This document shows positions 49,835 to 57,713 of a DNA stretch of 64,000 bases, in pieces (the stretch's first letter is position 1; every line of letters begins with the position of its first letter). The DNA lies in assembly GCF_000312485.1 (NCBI RefSeq), contig NZ_HE997643.1, forward strand, positions 610,806 through 674,805, given 5' to 3'. The stretch is from Yersinia massiliensis CCUG 53443 (GTDB taxonomy: Bacteria; Pseudomonadota; Gammaproteobacteria; Enterobacterales; Enterobacteriaceae). Position numbers and translations under genes: made by a program. The notes beneath the pieces were generated by a model that saw only the letters and a program-made list of their open reading frames with translations, was not told where the DNA came from and did no database searches.

Positions 49835-50838
49835 GCGTAAAGCTATCCAGTTATGTATGGGACGGCTGTGCGGCTGCAGGTATGAAAATATCGAAAGTGG
49901 CAATCATGGCTCGTCTTGCCGACTTCTCTAATGATGAGGGTGTTTGCTGGCCGTCAGTAACGACGATTTCCCGCCAGATAGGGGCAGGCGAGAGCACTGT
50001 TCGGACTGCATTGGCAGAGCTGGAAACAGATGGTTGGCTTAGCAGAAAGCAGCGCCGTGCCGGTAACAGGAACGCCAGCAATGTTTATCAGCTGAATGTT
50101 GCCAAACTCAAGGCCGCTGCTCATGCGTCAGAATCCGACCCCTCAAAATCTGACGGGTCAAAATCTGATGGCTCAAAATTCGACGGGTCAGAATCTGGCA
50201 AGAATGGCACTTTTGACCCACCAGAATCTGGGGGCGATCCGTCAGTAAATTCAACACCTGATCCATCAAGTAAAAACACTTTTGGGCAACCGCCGCTGGC
50301 GGCAGCCCGAGATGAGAATCTTTCTAAAGAAATTAAATTCACCGATGAAGCTATCGAGGTGCTTAAACATCTGAATCAGCTCACGGGGGCCAAGTACACC
50401 ACCATAAAAACCAATCTTCAGAATATTCGTGCTCGTTTGACTGATGGTCATGACAAGCAATCACTGCTGCTAGTTGTTGATTATCTGGTAAGCCGCTGGT
50501 TGGGTACTGAGTGGGCGAAATTCTTGAATCCTGAAACTATGTTTCGCCCGACTAAATTCGATGGAAACTTACTGGCTGCCAGTGCTTGGCACAGTGAGGG
50601 TAGGAAATCTCCATCGCAACAGCTTCAGGCTGCAGATCACACCGAGAGAGATGCGGCTTATAAACGTTTTATTTCTGGTACCGGTCAAAACGTTAAGCCA
50701 AGCCAACTGGAAGTAACCGTAAGCGGTGAAGCCAGCAAAGCAGGCATCCGTTCAATGAACGCCAGTTTTGCGGTTCAGCGTTGGAACTCCATCTGGAAAG
50801 AATGCAGCCAGCGCATGAGTGGGGAGGACGCAGCATGA
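49831..50838 (+). CDS. Phage replication initiation protein (O-like)
   Basis: 335 residues. N-terminal winged helix (about residues 15-75: CWPSVTTISRQIGAGESTVRTAL) of the helix_turn_helix_36 type, a Ser/Asp-rich linker (about 98-150) and a conserved phage C-terminal domain (KFTDEAIEVLKHLNQLTGAKYTT ... FLNPETMFRPTKF). The linker is encoded by five 15-bp repeats that look like origin iterons, as in lambda O. No helicase loader (P-like) gene follows; the next gene is a methylase. Confidence 0.82.
   Translation: MSVKLSSYVWDGCAAAGMKISKVAIMARLADFSNDEGVCWPSVTTISRQIGAGESTVRTALAELETDGWLSRKQRRAGNRNASNVYQLNVAKLKAAAHASESDPSKSDGSKSDGSKFDGSESGKNGTFDPPESGGDPSVNSTPDPSSKNTFGQPPLAAARDENLSKEIKFTDEAIEVLKHLNQLTGAKYTTIKTNLQNIRARLTDGHDKQSLLLVVDYLVSRWLGTEWAKFLNPETMFRPTKFDGNLLAASAWHSEGRKSPSQQLQAADHTERDAAYKRFISGTGQNVKPSQLEVTVSGEASKAGIRSMNASFAVQRWNSIWKECSQRMSGEDAA
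50128..50202 (+). repeat. Five 15-bp iterons, candidate phage origin
   Basis: Repeats begin at 50128, 50143, 50158, 50173 and 50188, e.g. TCAAAATCTGACGGG and TCAAAATCTGATGGC. They lie in frame inside the replication gene and encode SDPSK/SDGSK units. Lambda's origin has iterons at the same place in O. A related CCAGAATCTGG follows at 50221. Confidence 0.75.
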
Positions 50839-51464
50839 CCTACCAAGTTATTTATGCCGATCCACCGTGGCCATATCGAGATAAAGCTAAAAGCGGCAAA
50901 CGTGGTGTTGATTTTAAATACGAAACTATGAACCTTGCTGATATTTGCCGCCTGCCGATTTGGGAGATAGCTGGTGATAGCTGTTTGTTGGCTATGTGGT
51001 GGGTACCGACTCAACCACTGGAGGCATTAAAAGTTGTTGAGGCTTGGGGATTCAGGCTGATGACAATGAAGGGTTTCACTTGGCACAAAACCAACAAGAG
51101 AAAGGGCAACAGTGCGATCGGTATGGGCCACATGACCCGCGCTAATAGTGAAGATGTGTTGTTTGCTGTGAAAGGCCGTTTGCCTGAACGCTTGAATGCG
51201 GCTATTTGTCAGCATCAAACAGCCCCACGGGGTGAGCACAGTGCCAAACCTGATATTTTCCGCGATCTGCTTGTCTCTCTGTTAGGGGATGTTCCCCGCA
51301 TAGAGCTGTTTGCCAGAACGCAGGCTGAGGGCTGGGATAGTTGGGGTAATGAGTGCATCAATAGTCTGGAATTAACCCCTGCCACTATTCTGGCTGCACC
51401 ACAAAACCAGCTACAAAATATTCCTGAAATTATTCCGGTACCGGAAAGCGGGGTGATGGTTTGA
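50835..51464 (+). CDS. MT-A70 family adenine methyltransferase
   Basis: 209-residue enzyme predicted to make N6-methyladenine. The catalytic DPPW motif is at residues 9-12 (IYADPPWPY); the SAM-binding and GEHSAKPD-type blocks follow. ATG 50835 overlaps the preceding stop; an in-frame start at 50781 would overlap more. DNA methylation may protect phage DNA or alter regulation; inferred. Confidence 0.88.
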   Translation: MTYQVIYADPPWPYRDKAKSGKRGVDFKYETMNLADICRLPIWEIAGDSCLLAMWWVPTQPLEALKVVEAWGFRLMTMKGFTWHKTNKRKGNSAIGMGHMTRANSEDVLFAVKGRLPERLNAAICQHQTAPRGEHSAKPDIFRDLLVSLLGDVPRIELFARTQAEGWDSWGNECINSLELTPATILAAPQNQLQNIPEIIPVPESGVMV

Positions 51465-51832
51465 AACTCACCCTGCCATTCCCACCATCAGTTAATGGCT
51501 ACTGGCGCGCCCCAAACAAAGGACCGCTAGCTGGTCGTCACCTAATCAGTGTCGACGGTCGCAAATACCGCAGTGAAGCATTGGCATGTGTGCTCGAGCA
51601 ATTACGGCGGGTACCGAAAGCCATTACTGGCCATGTAGCCGTAACTATTAATTTTTACCCACCAGATCGGCGCATAAGGGACATGGACAACTACCTGAAA
51701 GCACCTCTTGATGCCTTGACGCATGCCGGAGTGTGGGCAGACGACAGTCAGATAAAGCGGATGTTATTGGAGTGGATGCCTATGACTAAGGGCGGGAAGG
51801 TAGAAATACAGATCAGCGAGGTACGTGTATGA
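51461..51832 (+). CDS. rusA: RusA-family Holliday junction resolvase
   Basis: 123-residue endonuclease that resolves four-way junctions. Catalytic acidic residues lie in RDMDNYLKAPLDAL (Asp74, Asp76, Lys80) and VWADDSQI (Asp94/95). The start is TTG 51461, overlapping the previous stop by 4 bases. KLTLPFPPSVNGYWR is the family N-terminus. Confidence 0.93.
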   Translation: MKLTLPFPPSVNGYWRAPNKGPLAGRHLISVDGRKYRSEALACVLEQLRRVPKAITGHVAVTINFYPPDRRIRDMDNYLKAPLDALTHAGVWADDSQIKRMLLEWMPMTKGGKVEIQISEVRV

Positions 51833-52512
51833 ATACTTACGTAGGCGTTACCGCATCGGTTGTGACTATGAGCAGCCGTGAAATCGCTGTACTGGTAAAC
51901 AGCAAACACGGTGATGTGAAGCGCTCTGCAGAACGTCTATGCGCAGGCGGTATTTTAACCGCGCCGTTGGCGCAGTTCGATTTTGAGCACAACGGTAACC
52001 AGTATTTTGAGTATCGGTTCAATAAGCGCGATTCTTTGGTATTAGTTGCCCGACTATCCCCTGAATTCACTGCTGCAGTGGTTGACCGCTGGCAAGAGCT
52101 GGAACAGAACCTGATCCCCCAAACCTTGCCAGAGGCTTTGCGCCTGGCGGCTAATTTGGCAGAAGAAAAGCAGCAACTTGAAAATCAGCTTTCTATAGCA
52201 GCGCCAAAGGTCGAATTTGTCGATCGCTATGTTAAAGCTAATGGTTCAATGACATTCCGGCAGGTAGCTAAGCTGTTGAATGCTAAAGAGCATGAATTTA
52301 ACTGTTTTCTACTGAATCAACACATTATGTACCGTTTGAACGGTGCATTAACACCACGTCAGTATCACAGCGACTTAGGGCGATTTGAGGTTAAGACCGG
52401 TACTAATACCATCAATAATCATGCATTCGCCCAATCCCGTTTTACACCGAAGGGCGTTAAATGGGTTGGTGGATTATGGGCTGAGTATCTAGCTAAAAAA
52501 GGTGCTGCATGA
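51829..52512 (+). CDS. Phage antirepressor (Rha/KilAC-type)
   Basis: 227 residues. The N-terminal Rha-like part (MSSREIAVLVNSKHGDVKRSAERL, then FEYRFNKRDSLVLVARLSPEF) is followed by a short coiled coil (EEKQQLENQLSIAAPKVEF) and a KilAC-type DNA-binding domain (TFRQVAKLLNAKEHEFNCFLL). Such proteins counter repressors or regulate lytic genes. Overlaps rusA and the next gene by 4 bases each. Confidence 0.85.
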   Translation: MNTYVGVTASVVTMSSREIAVLVNSKHGDVKRSAERLCAGGILTAPLAQFDFEHNGNQYFEYRFNKRDSLVLVARLSPEFTAAVVDRWQELEQNLIPQTLPEALRLAANLAEEKQQLENQLSIAAPKVEFVDRYVKANGSMTFRQVAKLLNAKEHEFNCFLLNQHIMYRLNGALTPRQYHSDLGRFEVKTGTNTINNHAFAQSRFTPKGVKWVGGLWAEYLAKKGAA

Positions 52513-53510
52513 GGGCATTATTAACCCCATTCATTCAGCATGAGCTTGGTGTTGTGATATTGAAGCCGGGCGCTGAACTGCTGCCATATTTATCTAGTCG
52601 CTTGCTGGTGGCCACTGAGCCGGAGGAATTTAAATCACTTCCATCCGGTCGGCTACCATCAACTGATCAACAACTAGCTAATGATCCGCGCTTTTTGCCA
52701 TTCTTTGAGCAGGAACGGGTTATTAACGCCGCTGGTGGGCCTCTAGTGTTGGAGGCGTGGGTTAAGCAGATGAAAGAGTGCCAGTGGCATGATTCGGATG
52801 ATTCCCACGTTCAAAATCTCACGACATTACGCTATGGTCAGCGTTCTATTCGTCTGTGTTGGCATCATGATAATAAGCTGAGAGAGCACACACTTCCCCG
52901 ATTAGAGCAACTAGCAACAACCAATCTCATCACTTGGATAATCTCGACTGTATGCAGTCATTTTCGGCTTCCGGAGGGCCACCAGCTCACCATGCCGGAG
53001 CTATGTTGGTGGGCTGTCGTTAATGAGGTTTCCGATCTCCTCCCCGATTCAATCGCTCGAGCAAGTTTGCGGATGCTGCCAGCAGTGATGAAGTCAGGCC
53101 CAACAAGGGAGAGTGATATCACTTGGACGCCAAACCCGACACAAATCATTGAAACCAAGGTGGAACAGGTTAAGAAAGTGCTGGTGCTGAAAATTGATGA
53201 TGAGCCACCAGCCAGCTTTATGCGCATCCCTAAGCGGTATCGGTGGGAAAGCGCCAAGTGGCTTAAGTGGGTTAAATCCCAGCAATGCTGTGGTTGTGGT
53301 AACTCTGCTGACGACCCTCACCACATCATAGGACACGGGCAGGGCGGCATGGGGACCAAGGCCCACGACCTTTTCACTATTCCTCTTTGCCGCGGCTGCC
53401 ACGATTCACTGCATGCTGATATGCGGGCGTGGGAAGCGGAACATGGAAGCCAAATTGAGCTGTGGTTTCATTTTATGGACCGGTCTATCTCGATCGGGGC
53501 AATGGCCTGA
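52509..53510 (+). CDS. DUF968 protein with HNH-like zinc motif
   Basis: 333 residues. The start MRALLTPFIQHELGVVILKPG is typical of DUF968. The C-terminal third has CCGCGNSADDPHHIIGHGQG and PLCRGCHDSLH, a Cys4/His HNH-endonuclease arrangement. It occupies the nin-region place of lambda NinG-type recombination proteins. Nuclease function is inferred from the motif. Confidence 0.85.
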   Translation: MRALLTPFIQHELGVVILKPGAELLPYLSSRLLVATEPEEFKSLPSGRLPSTDQQLANDPRFLPFFEQERVINAAGGPLVLEAWVKQMKECQWHDSDDSHVQNLTTLRYGQRSIRLCWHHDNKLREHTLPRLEQLATTNLITWIISTVCSHFRLPEGHQLTMPELCWWAVVNEVSDLLPDSIARASLRMLPAVMKSGPTRESDITWTPNPTQIIETKVEQVKKVLVLKIDDEPPASFMRIPKRYRWESAKWLKWVKSQQCCGCGNSADDPHHIIGHGQGGMGTKAHDLFTIPLCRGCHDSLHADMRAWEAEHGSQIELWFHFMDRSISIGAMA

Positions 53511-53535
53511 TGGTCATCATGTGTGGAGTAAAACA

Positions 53536-54198
53536 ATGAACCAGCAATATCTTCAGTATGTTAGAGGTGCATTGTCGATAGCTCTTGCTGATATATGCGG
53601 AAACAGCAAGGGACAGTTGGCGGCGTTTGATGGTGCGGCACTAGCCAGAACAACACGACTTAAGCGACAGAGGGTTAGAAATGTTGAGGTTGGAGGGCGT
53701 AGAGTTTGCCAAGAAACTGAGCCGATGCACTGCCCAGAAACCCGATCACGTAAAAGCCAGATTATCCCGTTAGATCCACTTACGTACTGCACAAGTGCAT
53801 GGCGTAGAGCGATTTTCAAGCTAGAGCCACATCAGGCTGCATGGATTCGTTATTGCTACTCCTTCGATCTGACATTCGGTTATCAAGTCGAAATATGTCG
53901 CTTTATATGGAATGAGTATCAATCGCAACTAGAGAAGAAGCCAATAACAGCGAAAGTACGGCGCAGAGCAGAAAGCCTCGTATGGTTAGCTGTGCAGCAA
54001 ACAGCCGGTATAGGTAACTTGTTACATAGGGAAGAGTATTCATATTCAGAGCTGGCGGGGTTGGTGGGGGTCCAGCGCAATAATTGGACGATGCACTATG
54101 CGTCTCATTGGGAGTCGCTATTGAGGCTGGTCGAAAGTTTAGATAGTGATTCCCTTAACTGTGTTGCACTCATAAAGCGGGAAGATAGAAACATTTAG
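53536..54198 (+). CDS. Q-like late antiterminator (putative)
   Basis: 220 residues from ATG 53536, chosen because GTGTGGAGTA lies 5 bases upstream. ALADICGNSKGQLAAF and DPLTYCTSAWRRAIFKLEPHQAAWIRYCY fit a group annotated as phage antitermination Q. There is a predicted helix-turn-helix near the C-terminus (SYSELAGLVGVQRNNWTMHY). Position after rusA/DUF968 and before a terminator and the lysis genes supports Q. No similarity to lambda Q itself is evident. Confidence 0.65.
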   Translation: MNQQYLQYVRGALSIALADICGNSKGQLAAFDGAALARTTRLKRQRVRNVEVGGRRVCQETEPMHCPETRSRKSQIIPLDPLTYCTSAWRRAIFKLEPHQAAWIRYCYSFDLTFGYQVEICRFIWNEYQSQLEKKPITAKVRRRAESLVWLAVQQTAGIGNLLHREEYSYSELAGLVGVQRNNWTMHYASHWESLLRLVESLDSDSLNCVALIKREDRNI

Positions 54199-54278
54199 CG
54201 ACATGATACTTGCAAAAGTGAACAAAGTAGGCCATATTTAAAGCATATTTGATATATTGCCACTAATTTAATTTATAA

Positions 54279-54297
54279 CCTCGCTTCGGCGGGGTTT
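54279..54297 (+). terminator. Terminator after Q-like gene (possible tR')
   Basis: CCTCGC-TTCG-GCGGGG hairpin (one T-G pair) followed by TTT, 80 bases after the Q-like stop. In lambda the late promoter pR' reads into such a terminator until Q modifies RNA polymerase. A palindrome GTTCATAATGAAC follows at 54315-54327 just before the ATPase gene. Confidence 0.65.
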
Positions 54298-54352
54298 GTC
54301 ATTAATGAATCCTAGTTCATAATGAACACTTCATATCCATTTTGGAGTGTTT

Positions 54353-55723
54353 ATGCCTTTCTCAAATCTCATTGAGTCTGAGTTTTATAGGAGACTCTAC
54401 ACCGTAGTTAGACCATCCCAGCCTATAGATGCTACAGAGTTTTTATTTGGGAGAGATCATCAATATTCAGATATGAAGACATCAATTTTTGCTCCCGGAC
54501 GGCATAGTTTTATTTACGGGAACAGGGGTGTTGGTAAATCTTCTTTGGCACATTCAGTGGCCTACGATTTTCAAGAGCAAACTGATCCGATATTGCTTAG
54601 TTGTGAACCATCTTCAACAATGGTTTCGATAGTGACTGATGCTGTTCGAGAGGCGTCAATTAAAGGAAAGAATAAAAGTGAATGGGCTGTAACGGTATCG
54701 ATTGGAGTTGGTGGTACAGGTATTAAATTTGAGAAAAAAGGTTCTAGTGAATCCAGAGATATAAATATAGTTGATACATCTTCGGCTGTTTATGCTTTGG
54801 AATATTTACAAGAAATCCATTCTGATATGCCTTTCTTGGTCGTCGATGAATTTGACCGAATCGAAGATGTAAAGGAGAGAGAGAAGTTTGGTACCTTACT
54901 AAAGCAAATGGGCGATAAAAAGTGTAATGTTAAGTTTATTTTCACTGGGATAGCAGAGTCGTTTCAAGAGTTATTATCTGGACACGCATCAAGTTCAAGG
55001 CAAATACACGAATTAAAACTTGATCCTTTATCATGGGATGGTCGATATGCAATTGTTGACCGAGCATTTAGCGAGTTTGGCTTAATTGTTCCTGATGATA
55101 TAAGATTTCGTATTGCAGGTCTAAGTGACGGATACCCTCATTACATACATTTAATATGCGAAAAAATGTTAAGCCTCGCCTATGAAAATAACATTAAGAA
55201 AATAGATTACTCTATATTTATTACAGGTCTTGACCGAGCTGTTCGTTCGGTAGCTCAGGCGTTGAGAGGGCCATACGAAAAAGCAACATCGGCAAGAGAT
55301 ATCCAATTTTCTTATGTTCTGTGGGCTGTGGCAGATTCCGCTGATTTACAAAGAAAAAAGACAGATATACTCCAATCATACGAGAGTGTTATTAAGCAGT
55401 TGAAAAAAGAACCTGTAACAGATGAATCGTTTTCTAGAATGTTATTATCTCTGAAAAATGAGGATTTTGGCGAAGTTGTAATCCCAGCCTTTGGTGGAAA
55501 ACGAAAAGGTTGGTATCGATTTAATGAAAATATGCTTCGTGGTTATGTAAGAATGTGTGCTGAAGTTAATAAAATTAGATTGGATTTTGAAACTAATGTC
55601 ACAAGTAATGAGCCTACGGCTCAAGTTAGAATAAGTACTAGAGGCAAGAAAACGATTTCTCAGGTTGAGTCTGATTATGAGAGAGAGATTAATGAAATTA
55701 AGCGAAAGCTTAAGTTCGAATAA
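54353..55723 (+). CDS. AAA/STAND-type ATPase, cargo gene
   Basis: 456 residues from ATG 54353, 5 bases after TGGAG (GTG 54347 is an alternative). Walker A GNRGVGKSS is at residues 56-64, Walker B FLVVDEFDR near 163-169, and a sensor-like KFIFTGIAES follows. Helical and winged-helix-like regions lie after that, and a charged helix (SDYEREINEIKRKLKFE) ends the protein. The DNA is clearly more AT-rich than neighbouring phage genes. It resembles Orc1/Cdc6-like or STAND ATPases; many such lone ATPases are defence proteins, but no effector domain is visible and the role is unknown. Confidence 0.75.
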   Translation: MPFSNLIESEFYRRLYTVVRPSQPIDATEFLFGRDHQYSDMKTSIFAPGRHSFIYGNRGVGKSSLAHSVAYDFQEQTDPILLSCEPSSTMVSIVTDAVREASIKGKNKSEWAVTVSIGVGGTGIKFEKKGSSESRDINIVDTSSAVYALEYLQEIHSDMPFLVVDEFDRIEDVKEREKFGTLLKQMGDKKCNVKFIFTGIAESFQELLSGHASSSRQIHELKLDPLSWDGRYAIVDRAFSEFGLIVPDDIRFRIAGLSDGYPHYIHLICEKMLSLAYENNIKKIDYSIFITGLDRAVRSVAQALRGPYEKATSARDIQFSYVLWAVADSADLQRKKTDILQSYESVIKQLKKEPVTDESFSRMLLSLKNEDFGEVVIPAFGGKRKGWYRFNENMLRGYVRMCAEVNKIRLDFETNVTSNEPTAQVRISTRGKKTISQVESDYEREINEIKRKLKFE

Positions 55724-56077
55724 TAACTCAACATGTAATCATGCCAACATAATATGCGGTCAGCACATTGGTAGGTGTTGACGCCGGAACCGTAACCGGC
55801 TTCAAATTATAGTTAACCACATGAAATCGTTAACGTACGTGTTCAGGCTCGCTTCGGTGAGCTTCATTATCTTGGGATAAAAGTCATCCCTTGTACTGCG
55901 TTAAGAAAATTCCTACGCAAGTCAACCCCTGCTCCGATGGTTAATAATCCCCCAAAGAACGACAATGAATCATGAAAGCAAAATAAAAAAATTGATCTTC
56001 GTCATTGTTTTTTGTGTTTTGCTAAAAGACTCTACAATTATTTAATGTAAATGGTTAAATCCACTTTGGGACATGAA
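55724..56077 (+). other. 354-base gap between the two cargo genes
   Basis: A TTCG-loop hairpin AGGCTCGC / GTGAGCTT at 55845-55864 resembles the terminators at 54279 and 56846 but lacks a T-run. From about 55970 to 56050 the sequence is AT-rich and probably holds the promoter of the DUF1120 gene. No convincing ORF. Confidence 0.55.
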
Positions 56078-56722
56078 GTGAAAAATCAATTGACCGGACT
56101 GACTCTGTTGACCTCTCTGATTGTAGGTATAACGACAGCGCATGCAGCACCCCCAACAGCTGAATTAAAAGTTAAAGGGAAGATAGGTGTCCCGACATGT
56201 AATATTAATGCACCAGACAGCGGTGTTTATAATTTTGGTAATATAAGTTCAACTCAGATTAAATCAGGCACAACAACGACTGAATTACCTAAAATGAGTA
56301 AAAGTTGGACAATAATCTGTGATGCCCCGACTTACCTGAACGTAACCCCTGTTGATAATCGGGCAGCTACAGCGAGTTCGACTGCAACTAAGGCGAGATT
56401 TGGTCTGGGTTCTATCAACGGCAACGGAAAAATTGGATTCTACTGGGTGGTGCTGTCGAATGCCAAGGTTGATAATCAGCCATCCAATCTGTACGACACG
56501 AGTACCAATGCTTTTACTTCTGTTGCCACCTCAGTACATCTTTGGTCTGGTTCTGTTACAGGCTGGGCATCTGCTGCAAACACCCAAACGGCAGGTAAAG
56601 TATTTAGTGCTGATTTTGAGGTCCAACCGGTATTGGCTGGTGTAACTGATATGAAAGGCACTATCACTGAAGATACTAAAATTGATGGCTCTCTTACGAT
56701 GAACTTTGCTTTTGGTATCTAG
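56078..56722 (+). CDS. Secreted DUF1120 (fimbrial-like) protein, cargo gene
   Basis: 214 residues from GTG 56078, with GGGAC upstream; ATG 56051 would add nine residues before the signal peptide and lacks a ribosome site. The signal ends in TTAHA, and the mature protein (APPTAELKVKGKIGVPTCN) is a beta-rich, low-charge domain with one Cys pair (GVPTCN and WTIICD), ending NFAFGI. This fits DUF1120, related to fimbrial subunits and adhesins. It lacks a neighbouring usher or chaperone. Probably a lysogenic-conversion gene carried in the position of stx. Confidence 0.75.
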   Translation: MKNQLTGLTLLTSLIVGITTAHAAPPTAELKVKGKIGVPTCNINAPDSGVYNFGNISSTQIKSGTTTTELPKMSKSWTIICDAPTYLNVTPVDNRAATASSTATKARFGLGSINGNGKIGFYWVVLSNAKVDNQPSNLYDTSTNAFTSVATSVHLWSGSVTGWASAANTQTAGKVFSADFEVQPVLAGVTDMKGTITEDTKIDGSLTMNFAFGI

Positions 56723-56845
56723 CATCGCAATCTAGTTAGAGATTATCGATACGCAATACAGTCTTATCGGTATGTACTACTGCTTCACATCCTTATGCGT
56801 TATCAATTTTACCATCCGTTATGAAATTATCACGGATAACCATTT

Positions 56846-56870
56846 AAAGGCTCACTTCGGTGGGCCTTTT
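56846..56870 (+). terminator. Terminator before the lysis genes
   Basis: AAAGGCTCAC-TTCG-GTGGGCCTTT, 10 bp with one T-G pair, then T and CTGTTTT. Same loop and similar stem as the hairpins at 54279 and 55845. Confidence 0.82.
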
Positions 56871-56989
56871 CTGTTTTAGCCCATCAGTCACCCAACAACT
56901 CCACACACACATTACTCCGCATGAGTGGTTGCACTGGTGGGCTAAATTCCTTAACTACGCGCCCAACCCGCAGAACGGGAGGGGGAGAT

Positions 56990-57328
56990 ATGAAAATGCA
57001 TAACAACCCTGACCTTATGGACATCATCACCAAATGGATTGCCGCACATCGTCTCGAATTGGGCTATGGCGGTATCGCTGGGATTATTGCTTGGTTGCGC
57101 GGTCGGTATAACGAAAAACCGTGGCGTAGATGCTTTCTCGATGCGCTGATGTGCGCGGCTATAGCGTTTGCAGTGCGGGACGTACTTGATTTTTTCGGGT
57201 TATCGCCAGACCTCGCTTACATCTCAAGCGTCATCATCGGTTATCTCGGTACAGATTACTTATCCAGCTTATTTAAATGGAAGGTAACAGGCAGGCCGAT
57301 TGAAGAAGGGAAGGATAATGACAAGTAA
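56990..57328 (+). CDS. Lambda S-like holin with dual start
   Basis: 112 residues. WLRGRYNEKPWRRCFLDALMCAAIAFAVRDVLDFFGL and DLAYISSVIIGYLGTDYLSSL (blocks) align with lambda S; three membrane helices are predicted. It begins Met-Lys-Met as lambda S does, where the Met1 form is antiholin and the Met3 form (here ATG 56996) is holin. GGGGGAG precedes ATG 56990. The end overlaps the endolysin start by 11 bases. Confidence 0.93.
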   Translation: MKMHNNPDLMDIITKWIAAHRLELGYGGIAGIIAWLRGRYNEKPWRRCFLDALMCAAIAFAVRDVLDFFGLSPDLAYISSVIIGYLGTDYLSSLFKWKVTGRPIEEGKDNDK

Positions 57329-57713
57329 TTTCAGGTTCAGTCAACGCAGTGAGAGCAACCTCAAGGGCATTAACTCAAACTTATTAAAGGTAGTTCGCCG
57401 TGCGTTAGAGATTTCAACAGTCGATTTCAGTGTGATTGAAGGACTGCGTACAGTAGAACGGCAGAGAGAGCTGGTGGACACTGGCAAGAGTCAGACGATG
57501 AATAGCCGTCACATCTCTGGCAATGCTGTAGACCTTTTCCCTGTTGGCGGTGACTGGAACAACTATAAGTGCTGGCTACCGGTTCTCAATGCTATGCAGC
57601 AGGCGGGTAAAGAGTTAGGCGTTAAGCTGCGTTTCGGTATTACATGGACTGATAACCCAAATGATAAGCCTGCTAAGTTCTTGGATGCGCCTCATGTTGA
57701 GATACCAGCATGA
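57318..57713 (+). CDS. Endolysin, M15-type peptidase
   Basis: 131-residue L-alanyl-D-glutamate-type peptidase with no signal peptide, so it needs the holin. Zinc and catalytic residues lie in SRHISGNAVDLFP (His, Asp) and DAPHVEIP (His/Glu). VIEGLRTVERQRELV is the family block. ATG 57318 follows AAGGGAAGGA. Replaces the transglycosylase or lysozyme found in lambda and P22. Confidence 0.92.
   Translation: MTSNFRFSQRSESNLKGINSNLLKVVRRALEISTVDFSVIEGLRTVERQRELVDTGKSQTMNSRHISGNAVDLFPVGGDWNNYKCWLPVLNAMQQAGKELGVKLRFGITWTDNPNDKPAKFLDAPHVEIPA

Noticed and set aside
50128-50202. CRISPR-like array
   Set aside because: The 15-bp units are contiguous with no unique spacers, lie in frame inside a replication gene, and fit origin iterons.
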